DNA from: Candidatus Eiseniibacteriota bacterium
GTDB lineage: Bacteria; Eisenbacteria; RBG-16-71-46; CAIMUX01
Direction: 5' to 3'
NCBI GenBank assembly: GCA_016712505.1
Contig: JADJQY010000015.1
Span: forward strand, 1-64,000
DNA: 64,000 nt
Below, piece by piece: positions 45,890 to 54,721 of this stretch. A model generated the notes under the pieces. That model was not told the origin of the DNA. It saw nothing but the letters and a program-made list of their open reading frames with translations, and searched no databases. Every line of letters begins with the position of its first letter. Within the stretch, counting starts at the first letter, position 1. A program made the translations under genes and the position numbers.

Positions 45890-47043
45890 TCCCCCTGCTC
45901 TCCATGGTCGTGCTCATCGGACTCGGGGAGCGGATCGGCGCCCGGTTCGTTCCCAAGTACCTGGAGGCCCTGGGCGGAGGCGCCTTGGTGATCGGGCTCT
46001 ACGGGGCGCTCGAGAACCTGGTAGGCGCGCTCTGGTCGCTCCCGGGCGGAGTGCTGAGCGACCGCCTCGGACCGCGCCGCGCGCTCCTGGTCTTCAACCT
46101 GATCTCGATCGCCGGCTACGCGTTGGTGGTGCTGTTTCCGAGCTGGCCCGCGGTCCTGGCCGCATCGTGCCTCTTCCTCGCCTGGTCGGCGCTCTCGCTG
46201 CCGGCCACGCTCAGCTTCGTGAGCAAGCGGATGCCCGGGCGCCGCGCGCTCGGGGTGTCCCTCCACTCGATGGTCCGGCGCGTGCCGATGGCCATCGGCC
46301 CAATCCTTGGCGGCTGGTTGATCGCGCGCTACGGGCTGGTCGACGGCGTCCGCATCTCGTTCGGAATCGCCCTCGGCTTTGCCCTGGCGGCGATTCCGTT
46401 CCAGCAGCGGATGGCCAGCGACCAACCCGAGCCCTTCGAGGAGATCTCCCCCTGGCGCCTCCTCCGCGGATTCCGCCCGGAACTCCGCCGCCTGCTCGTC
46501 TCCGATGTCCTGATCCGCTTCTGCGAGCAGATCCCGAACGCCTTCGTGGTGCTCTGGGTGATGAACGTCGCCGGGAAGTCGGCCCCCGATTTCGGCTGGC
46601 TTTCGGCGCTCGAGATGGCAACCGCCATGGCGATCTACCTTCCGGTGGCGTACTTCTCCGATCGGGCCGAGCGGAAACCGTATGTCGTCGCCACCTTCGC
46701 CTTCTTCACACTCTTCCCCGCGCTCCTGTTCTTCTCGACCTCCACCTGGATGCTCGCCTTCGCTTTCGTCCTCCGCGGCCTGAAGGAGTTCGGCGAGCCG
46801 ACGCGGAAGGCACTCATCGTGGAGCTGGCGCACGAAGGGATCGAGGCTCGGACGGTGGGCGCGTACTACCTGGCGCGCGACCTGATCGTCAGCCTCGCGG
46901 CCTTCCTCGGGGGGTGGCTCTGGTCGATCGCCCCCGCACTGAACCTCTGGACCGCCTTCGCGTGCGGCGTCCTGGGCACGGCCTACTTCGCGGCGTTCGG
47001 TCGCGAGGTGCGACGCGTCCCGCGGCCGGCAGGGACACACTGA
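45886..47043 (+). CDS. Major facilitator superfamily transporter
   Basis: The 385-residue protein has about eleven to twelve hydrophobic helices, with the MFS loop motif G-V-L-S-D-R-L-G-P-R-R-A-L near residue 60 (between helices 2 and 3) and Y-F-S-D-R-A-E-R-K-P as its second-half equivalent. It starts with GTG in the stop of the kinase gene. Being coupled to two P-loop kinases, it might move a substrate they phosphorylate, but no substrate is identifiable. It is the last gene of the rightward operon that begins with the Lrp gene. Confidence 0.85.
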   Translation: MIPLLSMVVLIGLGERIGARFVPKYLEALGGGALVIGLYGALENLVGALWSLPGGVLSDRLGPRRALLVFNLISIAGYALVVLFPSWPAVLAASCLFLAWSALSLPATLSFVSKRMPGRRALGVSLHSMVRRVPMAIGPILGGWLIARYGLVDGVRISFGIALGFALAAIPFQQRMASDQPEPFEEISPWRLLRGFRPELRRLLVSDVLIRFCEQIPNAFVVLWVMNVAGKSAPDFGWLSALEMATAMAIYLPVAYFSDRAERKPYVVATFAFFTLFPALLFFSTSTWMLAFAFVLRGLKEFGEPTRKALIVELAHEGIEARTVGAYYLARDLIVSLAAFLGGWLWSIAPALNLWTAFACGVLGTAYFAAFGREVRRVPRPAGTH

Positions 47044-47203
47044 CGCAAGGGAATCTCAATTCCCGGAACCGGGATCCGAACTCGTTCCGGAAAGAGTTCC
47101 GTGAATCGTATCTGCCTGCCAATCAGATGATTGCGACGCCAGGTAGCCCACGGGGGTTCCGATCCCGCCGCACTCGGCCCGGTCCCGCGTGACCCCGAAG
47201 CAC

Positions 47204-47698
47204 TCAGCCCCTGGAGCCTCCAACCGCGCGGAGGGTGGCGGGAGGCCAGAGCGCCCGGAGGGTCGCTCGGTCATCGTCCGGCTCGATCGCCAGGCGGGCA
47301 ACGGTTCCCTTGCGAAACTCGATTCTGGCCATCGTCTTCCCCGCCAGGAGGGCCGCGCACAGGTCCGAAAGGTGCGGCTCGTGACCGACGAAGGCGACCG
47401 ACTCCTGGTCGGCGCGGAGCAAGCGGAGCTCCGCCCACCCAGCCCCTTCCGCGAGTAGTGGCGTTACTCGTGCTGCCGGCCAGCCGGCGCGTCGCTCCAG
47501 GATCCGCGCGGTCTGCCGCGCCCGGGTGAGCGGGCTGCAGAAGACCAGCACCGGCGGATCGACCAGGCGTCGCAGACCGCGCGCGGCCTGGCGGAAGCTC
47601 TGCTTCCCCTCCGAAGTCAGCGGGCGTCGACCATCGTCGGGCCAGCGATTGAGATCGCGCTGGTGTGCGATCGCGTGGCGGACGAGAAAGAGATCCAT
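47204..47698 (-). CDS. SixA-type phosphohistidine phosphatase
   Basis: The 164-residue protein has the R-H-G-like start D-L-F-L-V-R-H-A-I-A-H, then S-P-L-T-R-A-R-Q-T-A and F-V-G-H-E-P-H-L-S-D-L. This is the short histidine-phosphatase form seen in SixA, which removes phosphate from phosphohistidine. It follows the CYTH-CHAD gene with overlapping stop/start (TGATG). This SixA-CHAD linkage is common in genomes and is thought to relate to polyphosphate or nucleotide metabolism. The 160 bases between it and the convergent MFS gene contain small hairpins but no clear terminator. Confidence 0.9.
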   Translation of the reverse strand: MDLFLVRHAIAHQRDLNRWPDDGRRPLTSEGKQSFRQAARGLRRLVDPPVLVFCSPLTRARQTARILERRAGWPAARVTPLLAEGAGWAELRLLRADQESVAFVGHEPHLSDLCAALLAGKTMARIEFRKGTVARLAIEPDDDRATLRALWPPATLRAVGGSRG

Positions 47699-49470
47699 CA
47701 GGCGACTCCCTCCGATGAAGCGGTGGCGTGCAGTTGGGTCCGGAGGGCGCGCCAGCGGCGACCGCGCAGCCGTCGAGCGTGACGTTCGAGATCACGGCGG
47801 GAACGGACGACGCTCCGGCGATACCGTTCGAGCACCACGCCGGCGGCCACCCGGGTCTCGCGATCCCGCCCTTCGCGTCGCATCAGATCCCGGAGAATCG
47901 CAGTTCCCACCTCGGCGTCTTGAACTACTCCGAGCAGGTCCTGCAACGCGACCAGACGTCGCGCGTAGCGACCAGCCGCCGCGCCGTAGAGTCCGGCCGA
48001 GAACTCGATCGCGTAGCGGAGTTTCTTCCCCGCGATCCGCGCGGCATGCAGCTCGGTCACAGGGGCACTCTGGCGGACCTCCTCCAGCCGTCGGCGGAGC
48101 TTGCGCCGGCGCCTTTCGATCCAGACCCCTAGAAACTCGCGTGCAGCGGGAAGCAGGCGACCGCGCGCCGGCGCGTCCGGAACAGGCCTCTCCGCAGCGG
48201 CCAGGCCGGTTCCGGTCGGCCCCGCTTCATCGAGCTCCGCTTTCAACGGCTCCGCGGTGGTTACGCTCCCCAACGGCGGATTGAACGCTGGCGCTCCGCG
48301 TTTTAGCCGACGCGCAAAACGCTCGACCAGCCGAGAAAAGGCCGGGGCGTCCAGGACGCGGCGGAGTCGAGTGTGCGCCCGCTCCCGGCGGAGCAGGATC
48401 AACGTGGCCAGTTGATCGAGCTGCTCCCGCCCAACTTCGTCGCGGAACTCGGCGTCGCGCGCGGCGGCAATCGCCTCCCCCAGCACATCGAGATCGCGGA
48501 CGGCACCGAGGGCGCGACCGAGCAAACGGAAGCGCTCCCGCTCGCGAAGGACCCCAGCCGGCAACACCTCGGCGAAGAGCGAGAGCGCGGCGCGGATGCG
48601 GCGCGTCGCCACGCGCATCTGGTGCAGCTCCTCGATGTCTCGCCCGGAGCGCGTGCCCGGTTCGCGACGCAACAGCGCGACCAGCTGTCGACGGAGCGCC
48701 ACATAGGCGAGCTCGTGCGCGGCGGGATGGAGGGAGTGATCGAGTGGACCGACGTCGAAGAGCTGCTCTGGATCGATCCCCGCGCCGGCGAGCCCCGCGC
48801 GGAACTTCGCGATCCGGGGCAGGCGCAGCCCCAGATCTTCCCGCAACCGCCCGACGAGCTGCGTCAGGCGCTCGAGTTCGGACTCCTCCCGCACCTCGAT
48901 CTCGACCCGAAGGAGCGGCTCCCCGATCGACGCATCGGTCACTACGGCGGTGCGATCGAGCGCCACCTCGGCGATCTCCACGCCGTCACGGGTCAGGGTT
49001 CGGATCCGTCGGGACTGGCGGAGCGCGAACATCTGCCGCGGATGTCGCGGTCCGATCATGCCGGACAGCTCCTCGCTCACCGGTCCGGGAAGCCGGAGAG
49101 CAGCGGCGAAGGCGGCGGTCGCGCTCGCTGAGGTCTCGCCGTCGCCCTCGCGGTCGTCCTCCAACCGTGCTCCCTGCAGGGGAACCGGCTGCTCGGCTTC
49201 CCGCCGTCGGGACAGCCCGTCAGTTGCCCGACGCAGCTGCTTCATGGTCAGAATCGGCGCTCCCTGGCCGAAGCGGAGCCGCACCGCGTACCCTGCGCGC
49301 AGCAGGCGTAGCTCCGGCGTATCGAAGTAGTGATCGAGCAACTCGACGTCGCGCGGAGCGGAGAGGGCGCAGGCGGGATCAGACGCCGCGGCGGCCTCCA
49401 GGCGGCGCTCCACCGCGTGCAGATCGTCTGCCTCGAACTGCCACTCGATCTCTTCGTGCGCGGCCATCAC
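47698..49470 (-). CDS. CYTH-CHAD domain protein
   Basis: The 590-residue protein has an N-terminal CYTH domain (about 1-210). Its ExExK signature is E-I-E-W-Q here, with Q in place of K, followed by Y-F-D-T-P-E-L-R-L, K-Q-L-R-R and V-E-I-E-V-R. A CHAD domain follows (about 250-590: H-Q-M-R-V-A-T-R-R-I-R-A and H-A-A-R-I-A-G-K-K-L-R-Y with their basic His/Arg pattern). CYTH enzymes cleave triphosphates; CHAD binds polyphosphate. The changed K may lower catalysis. The gene starts with GTG (or the following ATG) overlapping the carbonic-anhydrase stop, so CA, CYTH-CHAD and SixA form one operon. Confidence 0.9.
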   Translation of the reverse strand: MMAAHEEIEWQFEADDLHAVERRLEAAAASDPACALSAPRDVELLDHYFDTPELRLLRAGYAVRLRFGQGAPILTMKQLRRATDGLSRRREAEQPVPLQGARLEDDREGDGETSASATAAFAAALRLPGPVSEELSGMIGPRHPRQMFALRQSRRIRTLTRDGVEIAEVALDRTAVVTDASIGEPLLRVEIEVREESELERLTQLVGRLREDLGLRLPRIAKFRAGLAGAGIDPEQLFDVGPLDHSLHPAAHELAYVALRRQLVALLRREPGTRSGRDIEELHQMRVATRRIRAALSLFAEVLPAGVLRERERFRLLGRALGAVRDLDVLGEAIAAARDAEFRDEVGREQLDQLATLILLRRERAHTRLRRVLDAPAFSRLVERFARRLKRGAPAFNPPLGSVTTAEPLKAELDEAGPTGTGLAAAERPVPDAPARGRLLPAAREFLGVWIERRRRKLRRRLEEVRQSAPVTELHAARIAGKKLRYAIEFSAGLYGAAAGRYARRLVALQDLLGVVQDAEVGTAILRDLMRREGRDRETRVAAGVVLERYRRSVVRSRRDLERHARRLRGRRWRALRTQLHATASSEGVA

Positions 49471-50185
49471 GATGCTCCGTCTGGCTTACCCTGGTGGCCT
49501 TGGCGCACCACCTTCTCCGCTCGGCCAGCCCCCTCGTCGTCCGCGTCGTCAGCCAGCCCGTTGTCCCGCGCCCAATCGCGAAGCGTGCGCCACTCGGCCT
49601 GGTCCGCGTCCCAGGTCAGGACCTCTCCGTGCTCGAAGTAGTAGACCCAGGCGTGCAGACGGAGCCGGCCTTCCGCGACCGCGGCCCGCACGCTCGGGTG
49701 GCTGTCCAGGTGGGAGAGCTGCAGCCGGGCATTCTCCTTCACCGCCAGGTCGAGACGCTCCTCGGGATTGACCGGGTGGATCGCGGCCAGTCGACCGCGC
49801 AGCGGCGCGGCGTAGTCGAGCCATTGGCGCAGCGCAGGGAGGTGCGACAGCTGCTCAGGGTCGAGCAAGGCCCGGATCGCACCGCAGTGCGAGTGCCCGC
49901 AGACGATCAGATCCCGGACCCGGAGCACCTCGACCGCGAACTCGACCGACGCGGCGGTCCCTCCGACCATCTCCGGATAGACCGGGACCAGGTTGCCGGC
50001 ATTCCGGAGCACGAAAAGGTCGCCCGGCTGAGACTGAAGCACCATGCTTGGATCGACCCGCGAATCGCCGCAAGCGATGAGACAGGCCGTGGGGCCTGCC
50101 CTTCGCGCAGGCTTTCGAAATGCTCGCGCCGCTCCGGAAAGACCTCGGACTGAAATCGCAGCAGTCCTCGGACCAACTGCTTCAC
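49467..50185 (-). pseudogene. Beta-carbonic anhydrase, one frameshift
   Basis: The GTG at 50185 follows AAGGAGG and begins the N-terminal frame L-L-R-F-Q-S-E-V-F-P-E-R-R. Near 50090 a one-base change leads into the second frame C-L-I-A-C-G-D-S-R-V-D-P-S, then N-A-G-N-L-V-P and C-G-H-S-H-C-G-A, which carry the zinc Cys, Asp, His and Cys ligands of the beta class. Combined length about 239 residues is typical. The enzyme interconverts CO2 and bicarbonate. All catalytic residues remain, so a sequencing error is likely. It heads the operon with CYTH-CHAD and SixA. Confidence 0.85.
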
Positions 50186-50302
50186 GGGACGCCTCCTTCG
50201 CTCCTGCCGATCGGGCGAACCTCGGGGGTTCGGGTCGTCGGAGGAGACCTTAGCGAAGGGCGTGGGTGGGGGCAACCATGCCGACCGCCCGCGGGAAGAG
50301 GG

Positions 50303-51178
50303 TCAGTACTGCCGCTTCTCGACCTGGGATTTCCCGGCGAGGCGGCGGACGAAGCTCGCGGTCTGCATGAGCGAGAGCTTCCAGATGTCTTCGAGCGGGT
50401 TCTCCCCCACCGGGGACGGCTTGAAGCCGCGTTTTCTCAGGTTGGCGTTGGCGTGGTAGAGCAGTTCGCGCCGCCGCGTCCAGCGAGACCGGAAGGTGAT
50501 GCTGAAGGAGATCGAAGCTTCATCTCCGTTCTGGATCCAATGCGGAGCGCAGACCGGGAAGTGCAGCCCTTGGCCGGTGGGAAGGGGAAGTGTCCAGGCC
50601 GTGGGGCCGAATTCTTCCCGATAGCGCATGTTCCGGTGCTTGAAATTCGCGTAGTGATCCTCGATCTCCCGGTCGGTGAGGATGAACCGATCGTCCGGAT
50701 CCCACTGTCGGACCACCTTGTGTCCGCGCACCTGGAGCAAGAAGTTGTGCTCGTGGTCCATGTGGTACGGCACGGTGTCGTTGGGGGAGCTGATGAAGAT
50801 GAATGCCGCCCGCTTCCACATTCCGGGGTAGAGCGGCTCGGAATGCTCGGCCAGCTGGTCGAGGCACTCGTCGAGCAGGCGCCGGTACTCAGGATCGTGT
50901 TCCACCCACTTCAGGATCAGATACGAGCGGTTCTCGGAGATCTGCCGCAGCGTCTCCTCGGCCGAGAGGCCGTTCATCGGAGTGAGCGCCGGGTCTTGAT
51001 CGACATTCAGCCCGCCCGCCCGCCACTCGACGTAGCTCGGGGGGAGGTCCTGGGACAGTTTGACCAGGCGATCGAGCGAGAAGAGCGGATGGTTCGCCAG
51101 CGTATGGCGAATGAAGAACGGCTTCTTGTTGAAGTGCGCGCGAAACACTTCGGGATCGACATCGAGCCAACGCGCCAT
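50303..51178 (-). CDS. JmjC/cupin_8-type protein
   Basis: The 291-residue protein begins F-R-A-H-F-N-K-K-P-F-F-I-R-H, the lead of many JmjC/cupin_8 domains. It carries P-Y-H-M-D-H-E-H-N-F-L-L-Q-V-R-G with the H-x-D iron-binding pair, and a distal His in F-P-V-C-A-P-H-W. The family includes 2-oxoglutarate/Fe(II) protein or peptide hydroxylases. It lies 4 bases after the first acyltransferase stop, so the three genes form an operon. A hydroxylase acting on the product of the two acyltransferases is plausible, but unproved. Confidence 0.8.
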   Translation of the reverse strand: MARWLDVDPEVFRAHFNKKPFFIRHTLANHPLFSLDRLVKLSQDLPPSYVEWRAGGLNVDQDPALTPMNGLSAEETLRQISENRSYLILKWVEHDPEYRRLLDECLDQLAEHSEPLYPGMWKRAAFIFISSPNDTVPYHMDHEHNFLLQVRGHKVVRQWDPDDRFILTDREIEDHYANFKHRNMRYREEFGPTAWTLPLPTGQGLHFPVCAPHWIQNGDEASISFSITFRSRWTRRRELLYHANANLRKRGFKPSPVGENPLEDIWKLSLMQTASFVRRLAGKSQVEKRQY

Positions 51179-51182
51179 CGAC

Positions 51183-52412
51183 CTACTCCTCCCTGTTCGA
51201 CCTGTCGCCGCGCCGGCGGAAAAGCCGGGATTCCAACCAACGCAGCAGCGGGATCGCCCGCAACCAGAACTCCGCGCGACCGGCCGGGGCCAGCCACAAG
51301 GTTTCGATGGTCAACCGTTCGCGCCAGAGGTGGTTCAGCAGAAACCGATTCCGGCTGGCGCACGAGTCCATCTCGACCGCCGCCGGGCGGTCGTGGAACC
51401 GTTGAATGTTCTCCAGCTCGAGCAGCATCCCGGGCGAGAACTTGGCAAACTCCTCGTCGAAGGCGATCCGGTAGGCGTAGCCTCGCCTTCCATCCTCCGA
51501 CCAGAGATTCAGCTTCAGGGCGATGGGCCGCCCCTCGAAGCGCAGCGCCATGAACTCCAACCGCCCGCGCTGGTTCGCGGCGGCCGCGATCCGGCGCAGG
51601 AAGTCGGCGTCGGCGTCGCGGGAGAGAAACGCGCTCCCCGCCGCCCCCTTCCAGCCCGAGGCCTCGAGCCGGAGGAACTCCTCCACCCAGGACTCCAGCT
51701 TGTCATCGGCCCCCGGAGTGCAGATCTCGACCGTTCCCGCCTCTCGTAACCGGTCCCCGAGGCGGCGCAGGTTCCGCCGCCGCTTGGCGTCCATGCTCCG
51801 TTCGAGGTAGGCATCGCCGCCCGAGCCGCGGCGCAGATAGGCCCGGGTATAGACATCGTCCAGATGGAATGGCCAGCCGCGGGTGTTGAGCTCCTCGATC
51901 AACATCTCGTGCACCGGTCCTTCGGCGCGCCACATCGGCAGGCGCACCATGCCCCCGGCCTCACGCTCCAGCCAGTCGAGCACGGCCGCGAAGGCCTCAC
52001 GGGCGCACTCGCGATGCAGAAGTGGCGTGGTCAGATAGGCGAAGCGATGACGCCAGAGCTGCAGTACCGGGCGCCGCACCGCGCCCCCGAAGCGGGTTCG
52101 CTCGAGCGGCACCAGTCCGACCAGGAGGCGGCGATTCTGGAGGTGGCTGCGCGGCGGCTCGTAGATGAGGAGGAACGAGACCGGGCGCTTTCCGCTCAAC
52201 CCCTGCAGCGCGGGGAGCACCATCCACGGTTCGAGAAAGAGATTCGGCTCGACCGCCGCGTCGACCAATGCCTCCCAGCCGGCGAGGTGCTCCAGAAGCG
52301 CGGCCTCGCCCTGCACCTCGATGGCGACAAAGCGATCGCCGACCACCGGAACCGACGACGGGGCGCCGGTCGGTACAGGGTCAGACGCGGGGCTGCGGGC
52401 AGGTTGGTTCAA
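51183..52412 (-). CDS. FemAB/CelD-like GNAT acyltransferase
   Basis: The 409-residue protein resembles the BioF2-like/Acetyltransf_6 group. It shows L-F-L-E-P-W-M-V-L-P-A-L near residue 60, the central S-M-D-A-K-R-R-R-N-L-R-R-L-G-D-R-L and a late G-Y-A-Y-R-I-A-F-D-E-E-F-A-K-F-S-P-G-M-L. Members attach amino acids or acyl groups in cell-wall, polysaccharide or modified-peptide pathways. It starts with TTG after GAGGAG and lies between a homologous acyltransferase (24 bases upstream) and a cupin_8 gene (4 bases downstream). Substrate unknown. Confidence 0.82.
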   Translation of the reverse strand: MNQPARSPASDPVPTGAPSSVPVVGDRFVAIEVQGEAALLEHLAGWEALVDAAVEPNLFLEPWMVLPALQGLSGKRPVSFLLIYEPPRSHLQNRRLLVGLVPLERTRFGGAVRRPVLQLWRHRFAYLTTPLLHRECAREAFAAVLDWLEREAGGMVRLPMWRAEGPVHEMLIEELNTRGWPFHLDDVYTRAYLRRGSGGDAYLERSMDAKRRRNLRRLGDRLREAGTVEICTPGADDKLESWVEEFLRLEASGWKGAAGSAFLSRDADADFLRRIAAAANQRGRLEFMALRFEGRPIALKLNLWSEDGRRGYAYRIAFDEEFAKFSPGMLLELENIQRFHDRPAAVEMDSCASRNRFLLNHLWRERLTIETLWLAPAGRAEFWLRAIPLLRWLESRLFRRRGDRSNREE

Positions 52413-52436
52413 ACGGTCGGCTCCTCGCTCGACCGC

Positions 52437-53639
52437 TCAGAAGGGAAGGGCCTGGACCAGGCTGCGCATCCAGCGCGAGGCGCGCCGCACGAAGTTGCTT
52501 CTCCGGAGCGAGGCACCAAACCGATCGTAGGCCAGATTGGCCAACTGCCCGCGCCAGCCGCGCGCGTAGATGCTCAGGCGAACGAGCGGGGCCACTTGAT
52601 CGGTCCACCGCAGCTTCCATTCCGACGGTCGCCCGAAATGATAGGTGTCCACCTCGCGCAGCGCGATCTCTCGTTCCAGGATCATTCCGCGGAGGACGGT
52701 GCCGGGGCTGACCCGAGCCCAGGCGGGATCGTAGCTGATCTTGAGCAGGTCGATGCGCCGCTGGTCCCGCAGGCAGTACTCGAAGGCGATGAGCCGATCG
52801 TCCAGCCGGAGTTGGTAGAGCGCGAAAGCCCCGCGGCGTGACGCCTCGGCCGCCAGCTCCCGATAGAACCGGTGGGTCGAGGGGACGGCGTCGATCGGGG
52901 TACCCGACTCCGCTTTCCAGCCGCGCGCCTCAAGGGCGAATGCCTCGTCGAGCCGCGCGGCCAGGTCCGGCCCGCCGCAGGTCACCTCGAGTCGAACCGC
53001 GCCGCTCCGTTCCAGCCGCCGACGCCCCTGGGTGATGTCGCGCTGCAGGTGCCGACTGAGCCCCTCGGTCCAACCGTTCAGTTCCTGCGGGATCCTCAGG
53101 AACGTGTCCCCCTTCACCAGGCGCTCGATCGGAGCGGCCAGGCCCAGGGAGCGCGCCGCGGCGGCGATCGCCTGGACCGGCTCCGCGTTCTCGTGCAAGC
53201 CGCTCAGGTCGACCAGGTCGCACTGCTCCAGCAGGTGGCGCACGATTTCCTCGGCCACGCCGGGCACTCGCGCATCGAAGGCCAGGCAGAAGAACGGCCA
53301 GTGCTCATTGTCAAACTCGGTATGCACCCGGGCAATCCCGGGACGGGCACGCAGTGGAAGCACGGCCACGCAGCGCGAAGATTGGAAGAGGGCGTGCAGG
53401 CGGAGTTCTCCCCCGTCCTGCCCGAAACCCCGCACGAAGGTGTCGAGCCATTCCGGGCCGGCAAAGAACGGGGCACCGACCCGCGATCGGAGGTCGTCCC
53501 AGCAGTCGTGCAGCCCCGACAGGTCGTCACCTCCGGAGAGGGTGCGCCAGCCCCATCCACCGGTCCAATTCTGACCGTTGCTCGACTCGACATAGGCATC
53601 GTCGAGTGGGAGTGACTGCTGTTTCTTGGGCGTGGCCAC
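52437..53639 (-). CDS. FemAB/CelD-like GNAT acyltransferase, second copy
   Basis: The 400-residue homologue has F-F-A-G-P-E-W-L-D-T-F, the central H-L-Q-R-D-I-T-Q-G-R-R-R-L-E-R-S and D-P-A-W-A-R-V-S-P-G-T-V-L-R-G. The first ~45 residues (with W-T-G-G-W-G-W-R) do not align with the other copy. The start is uncertain: the GTG at 53639 has a poor ribosome site, and another frame with its own ATG lies upstream. It is the first gene of the three-gene operon. Confidence 0.82.
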   Translation of the reverse strand: MATPKKQQSLPLDDAYVESSNGQNWTGGWGWRTLSGGDDLSGLHDCWDDLRSRVGAPFFAGPEWLDTFVRGFGQDGGELRLHALFQSSRCVAVLPLRARPGIARVHTEFDNEHWPFFCLAFDARVPGVAEEIVRHLLEQCDLVDLSGLHENAEPVQAIAAAARSLGLAAPIERLVKGDTFLRIPQELNGWTEGLSRHLQRDITQGRRRLERSGAVRLEVTCGGPDLAARLDEAFALEARGWKAESGTPIDAVPSTHRFYRELAAEASRRGAFALYQLRLDDRLIAFEYCLRDQRRIDLLKISYDPAWARVSPGTVLRGMILEREIALREVDTYHFGRPSEWKLRWTDQVAPLVRLSIYARGWRGQLANLAYDRFGASLRRSNFVRRASRWMRSLVQALPF

Positions 53640-53991
53640 GCTACCCCTGGGCTGTACACGGGCGCGACCGCCACGGACAGTGCGGCACCTGCGCCTCGAC
53701 GACTCGACTCACTCACCTCGCCTTCGCTGCCGTTTACGGCCATCCGAGGCGACATGATGAGTGATCCCGGTGCCAACAATACGCCGTTCCGGAGATCTGG
53801 GCGAATCCTCACGACAAAATCGGTCGGGCGCGTCGCTTTCCCGCCGGACCGGGCTCTCGGGAGCCCCCGGGGGGAAGAAAGTTCCGCCGACGCCCGGGAT
53901 GACGATTCCCGACCACGGGGCGCGCGGCGCCGCCTAGACTACCCGGAGCAGATCCGAGGACCCAGAGTCCCCAGAACGAGGAGCCGGTTCC
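53640..53991. other. Intergenic divergent region
   Basis: About 350 bases between the acyltransferase operon and the helical secreted gene. A possible 5' extension of the acyltransferase is open in a shifted minus frame from about 53750. Otherwise no gene or convincing promoter was seen. Confidence 0.4.
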
Positions 53992-54588
53992 ATGCGTCTG
54001 AACGCCCATCCTGCCTTCCGTCACCTGGCCTCCCGCCTCGCGCGCGTCGCGGGTCCATCGGCCATCCTGCTCACGGCCGCCATCCCTGCGCTCGCGGGGG
54101 ACACGTCCCAGGCCTACCGCCACGCGCTGATCGGAATCGAAGCGACGGCAGCGGCCCGGCATGCCGCCCTGCTCTACCGGGAAGCGACGGTCAAGGAACT
54201 CGACCTCGCTGTGGCCAGCCTGACGGCGTTGGAACTGGAGCGATCTGCGGCAGTCGTGGTCCCGTGGCTCGAAGCACTGGCGAATGATCCGGCGGAGGAG
54301 GTGGCCCCGGTCGCCGAAGAACTCGCCGCGATGCGCGAACGGGCGATCTCCGCCGAGATCCGATCGCAAGAACTCCGGGCGTGGATCGACGACGCACTCG
54401 AAGGGGACGCCGGTACCGGCACGTTCGCCACGGAGGAGTTCAGCGCTCGCATTGCCCGGCGCACTCAGGAGATCTTCTACGACTGGAAGAACGTGCTCGG
54501 CTCTCACAAGGCGACCCAGGGAAAGCTCGGGCTCACACCGCCGACCGACCCGCCGGTTCCCCCTGGGGGCTCCCACCCGGCGAAGTAG
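53992..54588 (+). CDS. Small helical secreted protein of unknown function
   Basis: The 198-residue protein has a signal peptide (A-I-L-L-T-A-A-I-P-A-L-A-G, cleaved near residue 36). A mostly helical body follows, rich in Ala, Glu and Leu with heptad-like spacing (A-V-A-S-L-T-A-L-E-L-E-R-S-A-A-V). The tail is Pro/Gly-rich (T-P-P-T-D-P-P-V-P-P-G-G). I do not recognise the family. No sorting tail of either kind is present. The ATG was chosen because the signal peptide begins there. It is followed by a strong hairpin (54651-54684) before the convergent large secreted gene. Confidence 0.7.
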   Translation: MRLNAHPAFRHLASRLARVAGPSAILLTAAIPALAGDTSQAYRHALIGIEATAAARHAALLYREATVKELDLAVASLTALELERSAAVVVPWLEALANDPAEEVAPVAEELAAMRERAISAEIRSQELRAWIDDALEGDAGTGTFATEEFSARIARRTQEIFYDWKNVLGSHKATQGKLGLTPPTDPPVPPGGSHPAK

Positions 54589-54650
54589 GCCGGGGAGGCG
54601 GGTCGGCGAGGTAGGCCGGCGCCGAGGTACGGGTCGGCGCTTCACGAATA

Positions 54651-54684
54651 CAGGGGGCCGGATCCTTGCGGATCCGGCCCCCTG
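54651..54684. terminator. Bidirectional hairpin terminator
   Basis: CAGGGGGCCGGATCC and its exact complement form a 15-bp stem around a TTGC loop, between two convergent genes. No long T-run follows in either direction, so it may act with or without Rho. Confidence 0.8.
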
Positions 54685-54721
54685 AAGCAAACGATCGAAC
54701 TCGAAGCGCGTCGATTGACGA

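Noticed and set aside
47044..47203. Small inverted repeats between the MFS and SixA genes as a terminator
   Set aside because: Stems of six to seven bases with long loops and no T-run are too weak to call.
53809..54690. 293-codon minus frame over the helical secreted gene
   Set aside because: It is the complement of a gene with a signal peptide and start, and its own sequence is Arg/Gly/Pro-rich without domain.
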